DNA of 64,000 nucleotides. Source: Exiguobacterium acetylicum. GTDB lineage: Bacteria; Bacillota; Bacilli; Exiguobacteriales; Exiguobacteriaceae. The notes beneath the pieces were generated by a model, which did not search any database, had not been told where the DNA came from, and worked only from the letters and a program-made list of their open reading frames with translations. Location: positions 1,390,001 through 1,454,000 of the forward strand of contig NZ_CP081878.1 of NCBI RefSeq assembly GCF_022170825.1. Reading direction: 5' to 3'. Position numbers and translations under genes: made by a program. Positions 53,901 through 61,187 of this stretch are shown one piece after another. How positions within the stretch are numbered: position 1 is the stretch's first letter; each line of letters opens with the position of its first letter.

Positions 53901-54636
53901 AGGTGCGGGACGCATCGACGTATTCACGAGAATTCAATAAAATCGGAATCTGCGTCGCTTGGTCTCCGTACGAAGTAGGAAAATCGGTTTCGGTGAAGAA
54001 ACGGCTATATGTTCCGGTTGTAGTCGCTTTTTTCAAACCTACGAGCTGATCTTCGGCTGTAGGGTCGATTCCAGCAATCATGACTTGTGAGCCGTAGTCA
54101 TAAAGGGGCTGTTCGCCGAGCTTTAAAGGGGAGACGCCTGTGCGTGTTGCATCACCCATTGGTTCCCAGCCGGCAGCGAGAAACGTTGACATGGTATAGG
54201 ATTCTTTTTGGAGCCCTGTGTTTTGAGAGTCCTTGATTTTCAAACGATAAATCCCTTCTTCTTGGATCGTATGTGTTCCGACGCTACTCGACGTCGATGT
54301 ATAGCCAATCATCGCAATCGGTGCAGCGACTTCGACGTCAGCAATCTGCTTGATCGTTTCGTATTGTTTGCGGGTGATGCCACCGTCGAGTCCACTCATG
54401 TAGTTCGGTTCGAGCAGGTTCAAATCTTCGGTCACGCTCCGACTGCCTTCCGGACGGACGACGATATCGTACGATGATCCCCAGCGCTTTTGCAGTTCAT
54501 CAACGACCGTTCCGTTGTTCGCTTGTGTTGTACCGATTAAATAACTGAGTCCGGTACTGACGATCAGAACGCCGACGAGTAGCAGGATGAACCGCTCCTT
54601 GTTGCGCCACCAGGAATTCCAGATGAATCTCAGCAT
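50932..54636 (-). CDS. Giant FtsX/MacB-type permease with C-terminal tandem DUF4352-like domains (copy 1)
   Basis: A 1234-residue paralogue of the protein at 47142 with the same domain order. The first 110 residues (through PIAMIG) are identical to copy 2, the next 300 or so diverge strongly, and the FtsX parts are again nearly identical. The two C-terminal repeats (AIQTYPGDPAAKNY, VTQTSPGNPKHQFD) are diverged from those of copy 2. The ATG at 54636 follows GAGGTG; a GTG three codons up lies in that site. It is the first gene of a two-gene operon. The partner ATPase must be encoded elsewhere, or none is used. Confidence 0.88.
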   Translation of the reverse strand: MLRFIWNSWWRNKERFILLLVGVLIVSTGLSYLIGTTQANNGTVVDELQKRWGSSYDIVVRPEGSRSVTEDLNLLEPNYMSGLDGGITRKQYETIKQIADVEVAAPIAMIGYTSTSSSVGTHTIQEEGIYRLKIKDSQNTGLQKESYTMSTFLAAGWEPMGDATRTGVSPLKLGEQPLYDYGSQVMIAGIDPTAEDQLVGLKKATTTGTYSRFFTETDFPTSYGDQATQIPILLNSREYVDASRTYTYEKVELPFAATGVADMVQKIEQKGGKAYLSKLPVEEPTSYTITTQDVQKKLVDGILKNTLPTGDTNNSNSLSSISLKPSPVEYKTIKSPFGSRWPFTYQVQPKEVAKESLLFKRSMYREAREFEGGFKGWKQVHLNFIGVFNPQKLDVSKDPLTELPMETYFPAKAQWVMDQNDRPVNPVRDVKPANDSYDFLTKPPSMLTTLDAAFKLRGDKAISAIRVNVKGVETMNATSEKKLQAVAQEIEDKTGLITDVTLGSSPQLALTYLPGLKGESALGWVQQPWIKLGSSIAIFQEAKVGMSGIIASVITVALVYVFSSNIILLYARKKEFAILLSLGWRSRQLSKLLFLEATLLGTLVALIAWAILGSFWITADHPIALGRIILIGLSGLLIYWGGTIVPMLLIRRIQPFESMRSGEVSKGRRFVRAQSVVGMSINQLATYWQRTLLSIIAIALPTSLFIFFLFITFRLKGVLYATWLGEYVALEVGTMHYVAMGVALLIAILTTTEIMWQNVNERKNQLAVLKATGWRNGQIRLLVLSEGLMTGLFAGILGLLVALMMIGFVYNQFPTSELGFLSLMLLIPVATGVFGALLPAQLAVRITPNAAIGGVNDNQQLTERRFKWALGSIAATLVIGTTSLFLLAEPETRTAQKEITTPKVQTSGQKLKDLTQDPTDKKHTAEDNTALEQLMNAGAIQTYPGDPAAKNYDFSVKKLVSTPKELKLKEKSGYRFVTIPVFLHNQDELAAGSFSSYRPQTFPLIALDGKEYTPVDYVNHDKTAWKNAFQYINSKKSWVDLVYQVPIDQKVFVLLANDDAVERTTTVKITLEDIEEASTSAATLSKDDAEKLKTLMMRGVTQTSPGNPKHQFDSFHVEALINTPKELNLKHRAGYRFLTIPVVMQDTGDDMGGFTTYRPNRYALTDLNGTDYEPVDYVNRNEKAWKNGFQYFAPYKSRVELVYQVPLEEKRFVLFASDPAFPKPTTVKIDLMKQ

Positions 54637-54809
54637 GTTCTCCACCTCATTTCGATTTGGTTAATTGAGCATTGCATAAGCTGCCTTTCGATAAGATATT
54701 CTTTTATCCATATATTTCTTTTTATTTTTCCATTATATACAAATAATAGTGAATTGACTAAAAAATCTGTTAATTAAGGGTATTAGTTTTAAGGAAATAG
54801 AAAAAGCAC

Positions 54810-54836
54810 CTCACGGAGGAGGTGCTACATCAGGAT
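54810..54836 (-). terminator. Terminator of the MFS/GNAT operon
   Basis: AGCACCTC and GAGGTGCT form an 8-bp stem; on the minus strand a run of five T follows. It directly follows the GNAT gene. Confidence 0.8.
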
Positions 54837-54843
54837 TGACTCT

Positions 54844-55365
54844 TTAAACAACGAGTGGATTCCGTTTTCGCATGATAATCTCGTCAAACGAACCGCCATC
54901 GTACAGTAAAGCGCCAGGAATCGTTTCCATGATGTGAAAACCGACTTTCTTATACGCAGCGATTGCCCGTTCATTGTGCGAAAACACTTCGAGTTCAAGT
55001 TGACCTAGCTGAAGTTCTTCGAAACAAAATCGGAAGATACACGCGATTGTTTCTGTCCCGTATCCTTGACCTGTTAAGGAGAGGGCACGGAGTGAGATTC
55101 GAAAGCCAGCCGTTCCTGAATCCGAATCGATATCAAGAATCGAGCACTCGCCGACCGTCTCACCGGACGTCAGGCAAATTGCAAAATCATGACGCGTCGC
55201 ATCAGCTTGAATCGTTTGAATATGCTGTTCAATCTGTTCAAGCGAAAATGTCGCCGTCGTACCCGTCAGGTAACGTAATGTCTCATCCTGGGTTTGTTCC
55301 AATAAAACGTGCGCATCGGTCACGTCAATCGGGCGTAGAAAAATCCGTTCTCCGATAAGGTACAT
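54844..55365 (-). CDS. GNAT acetyltransferase, RimJ/RimL type, in a T-box-controlled operon
   Basis: A 173-residue acetyltransferase of the RimJ/RimL/SpeG-like branch. It starts MYLIGERIFLRPIDVTDA, has the acetyl-CoA loop LRALSLTGQGYGTETIACIF, and ends with ELEVFSHNERAIAAYKKVGF. AAAGGAA precedes the ATG. It follows the MFS gene by 15 bp and so is under the same T-box leader (56641-56935). Relatives acetylate ribosomal proteins, polyamines or aminoacyl-nucleotide antibiotics; the target here is not known. Confidence 0.92.
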   Translation of the reverse strand: MYLIGERIFLRPIDVTDAHVLLEQTQDETLRYLTGTTATFSLEQIEQHIQTIQADATRHDFAICLTSGETVGECSILDIDSDSGTAGFRISLRALSLTGQGYGTETIACIFRFCFEELQLGQLELEVFSHNERAIAAYKKVGFHIMETIPGALLYDGGSFDEIIMRKRNPLVV

Positions 55366-55380
55366 AAATAGTTTCCTTTC

Positions 55381-56607
55381 TCATGACGAAAGTGTAATCG
55401 TTTCGTCGGTTTCGGTCGTAAAATATTGACGTTTCGTTCGGTCTTGCACGATGAAGACAATCAATCCACCAATCAGTAGGAAGCCAACTGAAGCGACAGT
55501 ATACGTCAAGCGGATCGATGTCTCGGCATAAAAACCAATCAAGGCAGTCAGTAGAATGACACCAGTCGATTGTACGACGTGGATGCTACTGAGGAATCGT
55601 CCCATCAATTCAACGGGGATGTGTGTTTGAGCAAACGTCATGAAGCCAGTGTTCGCGAACGCCAAGGCAAAGGTTAGCAAGAAAAAGCCGATGGCTGCAA
55701 TTAGGAACGACGTCGCCGAGGCAAAAATCAAGTAACCGACCGGCGTCATCAGTGCTCCGAATTGAATCAAAAAGCGGGGCGTCAATCGACGCGTAAAAAT
55801 TGCATTGACGGCTGAGCCACAGATGATACCAACTCCGGCAATACTGACGAGAAAACCGTATGTGCTCTCGTCCACCTCTAGGACAATCGTCGCAAACGAG
55901 GCTTCGAGTGAATCGAGTCCGCTCATCAAGACGATCATGAGCGCATACAAGGCGTAGACGACAGCAATGTAACGCCGCGTCCTTGCAAAGACAAGCGTCT
56001 CCTTCCAGTCTGAGAGAATGAGTCGGAGTGTGAAGGGTGTCTTCTCCTTAGACGTAAGATGAACGTTCGGTAAGAAAGACAGGAGGATAGCAGAAAGTAG
56101 CAGTGCTCCCGCGTTCAACACGATCGCTGTTTCCGGTGAACCGATCAAAAATAAGAAGCCGGCAATCGACGGTCCGAGAATGAAGCCGGCTGATTGAATG
56201 AAGTTCTTCAACGCATTAAACCGTTGGCGACTGTTCTCCGGGACGAGCTTCGTCATGTAAATCAAGGACGATGTCTCAAAGAGCGTGTTACCGATATTTA
56301 GAATGAAGACGAGCACGTAGAGGACAAACAAGGAATCGATCAATGTCAGCGAAAAGACGAGGATAGCTCGCGCGACGTCAAGCAACACGAGCAAACGGCG
56401 CTGATTGATGCGATCAATGACACTGCCGGACCAGAGACTCGTCAAGAGAGCAGAAATCGGTAAGAGGATATAGAGAACGGAGACAGCAAACGCTGATCCG
56501 GTTCGTTCGAGGACGATTAAATTCAAGGCGATGAAGTAGACCCAAGCACCGATGTTTGAGACACCGACACCAAGTAACAGTAATCCAGGATATTTCCAAT
56601 GCGACAT
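55381..56607 (-). CDS. MFS transporter (MFS_3/macrolide-efflux-like) in a T-box-controlled operon
   Basis: A 408-residue, 12-helix major facilitator of the MefA-like branch (FIALNLIVLERTGSAFAVSVLY, GSVIDRINQRRLLVLLDVARA as motif A region, NALKNFIQSAGFILGPSIAGF). The ATG at 56607 has AAAGGAG 8 bases upstream; the GTG three codons up is inside that spacer. The leader (56641-56935) is a T-box riboswitch, so expression should rise when one uncharged tRNA accumulates. The export substrate is unknown; an amino acid, dipeptide or antibiotic are possible. Confidence 0.92.
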   Translation of the reverse strand: MSHWKYPGLLLLGVGVSNIGAWVYFIALNLIVLERTGSAFAVSVLYILLPISALLTSLWSGSVIDRINQRRLLVLLDVARAILVFSLTLIDSLFVLYVLVFILNIGNTLFETSSLIYMTKLVPENSRQRFNALKNFIQSAGFILGPSIAGFLFLIGSPETAIVLNAGALLLSAILLSFLPNVHLTSKEKTPFTLRLILSDWKETLVFARTRRYIAVVYALYALMIVLMSGLDSLEASFATIVLEVDESTYGFLVSIAGVGIICGSAVNAIFTRRLTPRFLIQFGALMTPVGYLIFASATSFLIAAIGFFLLTFALAFANTGFMTFAQTHIPVELMGRFLSSIHVVQSTGVILLTALIGFYAETSIRLTYTVASVGFLLIGGLIVFIVQDRTKRQYFTTETDETITLSS

Positions 56608-56640
56608 ACGACACACTCCTTTTTATTGTGATTCAGCCAA

Positions 56641-56935
56641 TAAAAAAATCCCACCTCCAAGACGTTGGTCTTGGGGACGAGACTGTGCGTGTCGTGGTGC
56701 CACCCCTGTTCGCGAAACCGTCACCGGTACCGCCTTCATCGGTACGACCGCTTGCAAACGGCGAATACCTGAGCTCGATAACGGGAGCACCCGTCACGAT
56801 ATCCCCCAAAGGTTCCACCGTGCTGCTCAGAGGCTTGGTTCGGTCAATGGCTGATGCTCCTTCCCACCAATCGGAGCTCTCTAGAAAAAGCCGAGATGAC
56901 GTACTGTTCTCTTCGACGCGTTTGATTCATGTAAT
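56641..56935 (-). promoter_or_regulatory. T-box riboswitch leader of the MFS/GNAT operon
   Basis: On the minus strand Stem I has the AGTA loop-E half (about 56900), the apical AGAGAG-CTCC-GATTGGTG-GGAA-GGAG block, and the opposing GAA. The antiterminator T-box GGGTGGCACCACG is at about 56693-56705, and a terminator stem CCAAGAC-CAAC-GTCTTGG followed by TTTTTTT ends at 56642. By the usual AGTA/GAA alignment the specifier is CCA (Pro), but TGGC in the T-box predicts a G discriminator base, which does not fit tRNA-Pro, and the loop has two extra bases. The cognate tRNA is therefore unresolved. Confidence 0.9.
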
Positions 56936-56943
56936 TTGTCTTA

Positions 56944-56973
56944 TCCTAGCATATACAAAATGAAATCGTAAAG
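56944..56973 (-). promoter_or_regulatory. Probable promoter of the T-box leader
   Basis: On the minus strand TTTACG and TAGGAT are 18 bp apart and just upstream of Stem I. Both boxes are imperfect. Confidence 0.4.
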
Positions 56974-57128
56974 AATTATTTTCATTTTTTTACAATTATT
57001 GAAATACATGAATACCTATCAGATACAGAAAAGAATAGGTTGTGGTAAATAATGTAACACGGCATATGATACGTTATTCGTGAGAATGCGTTTACTTTTA
57101 AAAACGTTACGTAAAAGGAGGGAAAGAA

Positions 57129-57608
57129 GTGAAACGTTTTAGCCTACTCTTATCACCGCTGTTCGTTCTCGTCGGGGCTGTCTTTTTCACGACGTTCCGT
57201 CCAGTCGAACAATCGATCTATTTCTTAATCTTATTTTTACTAACGTGTTTGTCAGTGATGACCTTAGTGGAACGCCTCGTCAAACGTTATGATGTGATCC
57301 GTCGACTGAATACGATTCATCCACTGATCGGAATCGTGATGGGGACAGTTGTGCTTGTCGTATTAGTCGGTGGTCTCATATGGTTAGCACCTTCGCTAAC
57401 GCATCCAAGTCTCGTTGGTCTTCTCGTAATCTTCCTTTCCATGTATGGCGGAATCCTCGTTCTCGGCTTTATCGTCAGTTGTTTTTTCGAAGGCATCACA
57501 CGTCAAACGAAAGATCGGTTGATACGTCCAGTCCTTCTGTTCATCGGGACAGGCTATCTGATCTTGACCGTCTACGGTATCTTGCAACTCTACAATCAAA
57601 CAGGATGA
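57129..57608 (+). CDS. Membrane protein of unknown function
   Basis: A 159-residue protein with four or five membrane helices (about 5-22, 28-48, 65-87, 95-120 and 132-152) and short basic loops (ERLVKRYDVIRRL, ITRQTKDRLIR). The start is GTG with AAGGAGG 7 bases upstream. It is divergent from the T-box leader and convergent with the envelope protein gene at 57651. No family recognised. Confidence 0.75.
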   Translation: MKRFSLLLSPLFVLVGAVFFTTFRPVEQSIYFLILFLLTCLSVMTLVERLVKRYDVIRRLNTIHPLIGIVMGTVVLVVLVGGLIWLAPSLTHPSLVGLLVIFLSMYGGILVLGFIVSCFFEGITRQTKDRLIRPVLLFIGTGYLILTVYGILQLYNQTG

Positions 57609-57613
57609 AATAA

Positions 57614-57643
57614 AGCCTCCATGACTGATGCGTCAAGGAGGCT
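57614..57643. terminator. Bidirectional terminator
   Basis: AGCCTCCATGAC and GTCAAGGAGGCT form a 12-bp stem with one mismatch, between convergent genes. Confidence 0.75.
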
Positions 57644-57650
57644 CTTGTAT

Positions 57651-58088
57651 TTACTCGACTTTCAGCGCAAAGCCAAACTGACCGTCTCCTTTTTTCCAAC
57701 GAGATTGCAATTCATAGGCATAGACGCCCGGTTCCATCGGTGCTTTGAACTGGTCATTATTTAAGGAGATGCGAGACTCCTTTTTTTGATCGTTCCACTG
57801 TATTAGCTCAACTTGTTCTGGATTTCCAGATAATTCGACACGGACGGACTCTCCGGCAGAGACATTGACCGGCGTTTGTTTTTTGACCATGTCAAGCCCA
57901 TTGCGATATGTTTTATCGACACATTGGCTGCGGAGTAAGCTATCCCAACAAAAAGAACCTTGAACGGTCGGGACATCCTTTCCTTGTGCCTCGACTTCAG
58001 GATTTGGTGGCGCGCCACGGAACGGTTCGAAGACGATGATGCACACGACCAATATAAGTAGGATTGCTAACATTAAAACACGTTTCAT
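57651..58088 (-). CDS. Small envelope protein with N-terminal anchor, third paralogue of the 44374 family
   Basis: A 145-residue protein with an N-terminal helix (RVLMLAILLILVVCIIVF) and the same external domain as 44374: VPTVQGSFCWDSLLRSQCVD (two Cys, possible disulphide) and GVYAYELQSRWKKGDGQFGF. GAGGAGG lies 6 bases before a normal ATG, which supports the CTG start I propose for the paralogue. It stands alone, without the two membrane-protein partners seen in the duplicated block. Function unknown. Confidence 0.8.
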   Translation of the reverse strand: MKRVLMLAILLILVVCIIVFEPFRGAPPNPEVEAQGKDVPTVQGSFCWDSLLRSQCVDKTYRNGLDMVKKQTPVNVSAGESVRVELSGNPEQVELIQWNDQKKESRISLNNDQFKAPMEPGVYAYELQSRWKKGDGQFGFALKVE

Positions 58089-58199
58089 GGGACACCTCCT
58101 CGGTATTTGCTTTATTTTACCAAAATAAAATAAAGCACACGGAGTAGTCTTTCGAAAGAAAGGATATTCATTTCTTAAATTTCGAGATTTCGTTTGTTA

Positions 58200-59273
58200 T
58201 CATTTTTCAGAAAACCGTTGCAATCGTTCATTCAACAATTCCGCGATATAGATCGTTCCGTCCGCACTGACCGCGATATCATGTGCGATCCGGAGTTGTC
58301 CCGCTTCCTTCCCCCACGCACCGAATCGTCTCTCGATTTTCCCTTGTTTGTTCAAGATGACGATTTGGCTTTGCGCGTTCTTTTTTTGTCCGTTTAAATA
58401 GTTTCCGCCATCAGCGACGTAGACTTTTCCGTTCGCACCGACTTCGATCCCGTACGGGCGACCGAGTTCCTTAGATGACCATGTGTCAATGTGTTTGCCA
58501 GTTCGATCAAAGACTTGAACCCGGGCGTTGTTCCTGTCCGCCACGTAGAGATTCATCTCATCGTCACTACTGATCCCATGTGGCAGATTGAACTGTCCGT
58601 CTTTTGTACCGAGTTCATTGACTTCCCATTTGACGTTTCCTTTTTGATCGAATATGACGATGCGACTGTTCCGGTACCCGTCAGACACGGCGAACGAGCC
58701 GTCCTTGAAGACGGTGATGTCTGTCGGACGGGCAAACGTTTTTTCATCTAGTTGCAGTGGGATGCTCGGTAAGACGTTTCGAATGCGTAGACCGACTTCC
58801 GTGAACGGACCATACGTGTTACCGAACGTCTGCAAGACTTTCCCGGACGGATCAAGCTTGAACACTTGATTCAAGCTGATGTCGGTGATCCAGATGTTGT
58901 TTTGATTATCAACTTCAAGACCATGCGGTGACTTGAATAGACTGGCACCGAGTCGTTTCTTCACTTGTTTCGTTTTCCCGTCAAGTACGATCAATGTTGG
59001 TTCTTTGATCAGTGTGTCATCCCCGTAAGCGTTACTTCCTCGATGTAAATAGTAGACGTCACCGTTTGGAGCGACGGCGACGCCACTTGCTTCACCGGCA
59101 ATCGAACGATCGCTTGTTTCCAGCGGCCATGTGATCTGTCCACTGTATGTCGTATCTTTCGGGATTGGTTGATAGTTCTCTTTCATGACCGGATCCGAAC
59201 CGCCTCTAAACCAGACAAGACCGAGTACGGTGATGGTCGCTAACGTCCCTATTAGAATAAATCGTTTTTTCAT
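58200..59273 (-). CDS. NHL-repeat beta-propeller protein, peptidyl-alpha-hydroxyglycine alpha-amidating lyase-like
   Basis: A 357-residue exported protein: an N-terminal signal anchor (FILIGTLATITVLGLVWF) and a six-bladed NHL propeller. Blades are visible as GVAVAPNGDVYYLHRG, SPHGLEVDNQNNIWITD, RPTDITVFKDGSFAVSDG, LPHGISSDDEMNLYVADRNN and IAHDIAVSADGTIYIAE. The combination matches the bacterial proteins annotated as PAL-like lyases. Whether it has lyase activity is unknown; many such propellers only bind ligands. Confidence 0.88.
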   Translation of the reverse strand: MKKRFILIGTLATITVLGLVWFRGGSDPVMKENYQPIPKDTTYSGQITWPLETSDRSIAGEASGVAVAPNGDVYYLHRGSNAYGDDTLIKEPTLIVLDGKTKQVKKRLGASLFKSPHGLEVDNQNNIWITDISLNQVFKLDPSGKVLQTFGNTYGPFTEVGLRIRNVLPSIPLQLDEKTFARPTDITVFKDGSFAVSDGYRNSRIVIFDQKGNVKWEVNELGTKDGQFNLPHGISSDDEMNLYVADRNNARVQVFDRTGKHIDTWSSKELGRPYGIEVGANGKVYVADGGNYLNGQKKNAQSQIVILNKQGKIERRFGAWGKEAGQLRIAHDIAVSADGTIYIAELLNERLQRFSEK

Positions 59274-59447
59274 GAATCATTCCTCCATACATAATTTCGT
59301 ATACGTATTATATCTAGATATTAAATGAACACGTATCAGGCTAGCGCAGGAGTCACGAAGTAACGGAAGCAGGATATTAAAATAAGATTGAATGGGTAAA
59401 GAAGAGAGACATCATATATTTATAAGAAAAGAAAGTGAGGCAAAAGC

Positions 59448-60479
59448 ATGAAAGCAGTCACGGTCACAGGGCATGGTGGGCTCGATCAGCTCGCCTATAT
59501 CGATCAAGAGACACCACAACCGAAACAAGGTGAAGTACTAATTGAAATCAAAGCATGTGCCTTAAACAATACGGAAATCTGGATGCGCGAAGGGGCATAT
59601 GGTGCGGAGAACGAGTCGGGCTGGAAAGCAGAAGGGGTGCAATTCCCACGGATTCCTGGTTCAGATATCAGTGGACGAATCGTTGCGGTCGGAGACGGTG
59701 TCGCAGAATCGGAAATCGGACGTGACGTAGTCTTGTTCCCGTTTACAGCGAGTGGAGAAATCGAAGACGAACAGAGCGCCGAGGACTTGTCGTTCATCGG
59801 TTCCGAATATGACGGAGGGTATGCGGAGTATGTCTGTTGGCCACTCGAACTTTGTTACGACATGCCGCTTGAATCCTATACGGATAGTGCCGTCTTTTCG
59901 GTCAGTGGATTGACGGCGTGGCACATGGTCGAACAATTGGATTTACAAAAAGGACAAACGGTACTCGTAACAGGAGCGAGTGGGGGTGTCGGCTCACTCA
60001 ACGTCCAGATTGCGAAGCGTGTCTTCGGTGCTCGAGTTATTGCGCTCGTTGGTGATCTTAAGCTGAAGGAGCAACTGCAAGCACTCGGAGCAGAAGTGGT
60101 CGTCTCCTACCGTGATCCGAACTGGGATCAGCAAGTGACGGAAACAATCGGTCCGGTCGATGCGATTCTCGATGTCGTCGGGGATGCCGTGTTCAAACAA
60201 GGACTTGATCTGTTGAAACGCGGCGGAACATATTGCATTTCTGGTTCATCCGGTGGACAGGTGACGTCGCTTGATTTCCGGACGCTTTATCTGAAGCATA
60301 TTCGTTTGCAAGGATCAGTCCTTGGCAATCGCCATGATTATGAGAAGTTACTCGAGGCAGTTCGAACAAAAACGATTCAGCCTGTCATCGACCGGACGTT
60401 CCCGCTTGCTGAAGCACGTGAAGCGCAAGCCTATTTCAAACAAGCCGGGAAGTTCGGCAAGGTCGTCTTGATTCCATAA
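59448..60479 (+). CDS. Zinc-binding-type alcohol dehydrogenase / quinone oxidoreductase family (MDR)
   Basis: A 343-residue medium-chain dehydrogenase. The GroES-like part (MKAVTVTGHGGLDQLAYID, IPGSDISGRIVAVGDGV) precedes the Rossmann domain with VLVTGASGGVGSLNVQIAKR. Catalytic zinc ligands of classical alcohol dehydrogenases are not evident. A good ribosome site (AAAGTGAGG) lies 7 bases before the ATG. It is a single-gene transcript closed by a terminator at 60494-60534. The substrate is unknown; a quinone or enone is likely for the family. Confidence 0.92.
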   Translation: MKAVTVTGHGGLDQLAYIDQETPQPKQGEVLIEIKACALNNTEIWMREGAYGAENESGWKAEGVQFPRIPGSDISGRIVAVGDGVAESEIGRDVVLFPFTASGEIEDEQSAEDLSFIGSEYDGGYAEYVCWPLELCYDMPLESYTDSAVFSVSGLTAWHMVEQLDLQKGQTVLVTGASGGVGSLNVQIAKRVFGARVIALVGDLKLKEQLQALGAEVVVSYRDPNWDQQVTETIGPVDAILDVVGDAVFKQGLDLLKRGGTYCISGSSGGQVTSLDFRTLYLKHIRLQGSVLGNRHDYEKLLEAVRTKTIQPVIDRTFPLAEAREAQAYFKQAGKFGKVVLIP

Positions 60480-60493
60480 GAGAAAAAAGAACA

Positions 60494-60534
60494 AAACGAG
60501 CTATCCTCTTCCTCTTAAGGAAAGGATAGCTCGT
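60494..60534. terminator. Bidirectional terminator
   Basis: AACGAGCTATCCT and AGGATAGCTCGTT form a perfect 13-bp stem between convergent genes. Confidence 0.85.
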
Positions 60535-60553
60535 TGGCGTTTCAATTCATCGA

Positions 60554-61048
60554 TTACGTGTTAGGGAAAATATGATAGAGCGTGACGATCGATGTGACAG
60601 GTTCGTCTTCCGTATAGTCAGTGAATGTCTCTCCCGTCTGATGGATCGTATACTCCTGTATCGGAAAGAGTTCCGTAATCCATTCTGGAACATCTGTTGA
60701 AAGTGGAAGCGACTGAATCCGTTCAAGTGGAAACGGTGTTCCGACTAGATTTTGCGTGTGGACATGTAATGCGTCTTGCGAAGCATCCTCGAGTGCAATC
60801 GTCATGTAAATCTGGTGCTCCATCTGGTTTTCCTGTAGTTTTTGTCGCATATCCTGCAAGGCAGTCTGCGCAATTCGAAGGTGTGCTTTACGAAGGCGAA
60901 GGCTCATGTTGCCATGTCCACAAAAGTCAGGGTGTGCATGCCAGTCATTGAACCACTCATCGGTAGATATATAGGCTGGGGAAGAATAATTTTTGAATTC
61001 ATGTTCGAGATTTTTAAAATAACGGCGTTTACCGCGAAATTTTTGCAT
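60554..61048 (-). CDS. DUF3916-like protein
   Basis: A 164-residue soluble protein starting MQKFRGKRRYFKNLEHEFKN. The start RGKRRYFKNL and the later HPDFCGHGNMSLRLRKAHL, followed by a long helix, resemble DUF3916 as I remember it. The ATG at 61048 has AAAGGT 9 bases upstream; the ATG at 61066 has no ribosome site. Cys and His residues in HPDFCGHG are notable but no metal site is proven. Function unknown. Confidence 0.7.
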   Translation of the reverse strand: MQKFRGKRRYFKNLEHEFKNYSSPAYISTDEWFNDWHAHPDFCGHGNMSLRLRKAHLRIAQTALQDMRQKLQENQMEHQIYMTIALEDASQDALHVHTQNLVGTPFPLERIQSLPLSTDVPEWITELFPIQEYTIHQTGETFTDYTEDEPVTSIVTLYHIFPNT

Positions 61049-61187
61049 GACTGTTATACCTTTCATCCGTATAAGATTGCTCCATTATATCATCGTAGTT
61101 GAAGTCAAACATACTAGAAAATGGGTAAAAGAAATATATGACTTTGTCTTGAACTAGTTTTTCAATGATGAGGGGGAAGGTGGAACC

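Noticed and set aside
47142..54636. The long near-identical permease DNA as a mobile element
   Set aside because: There are no terminal repeats or transposase; the pattern is a gene duplication with conversion.
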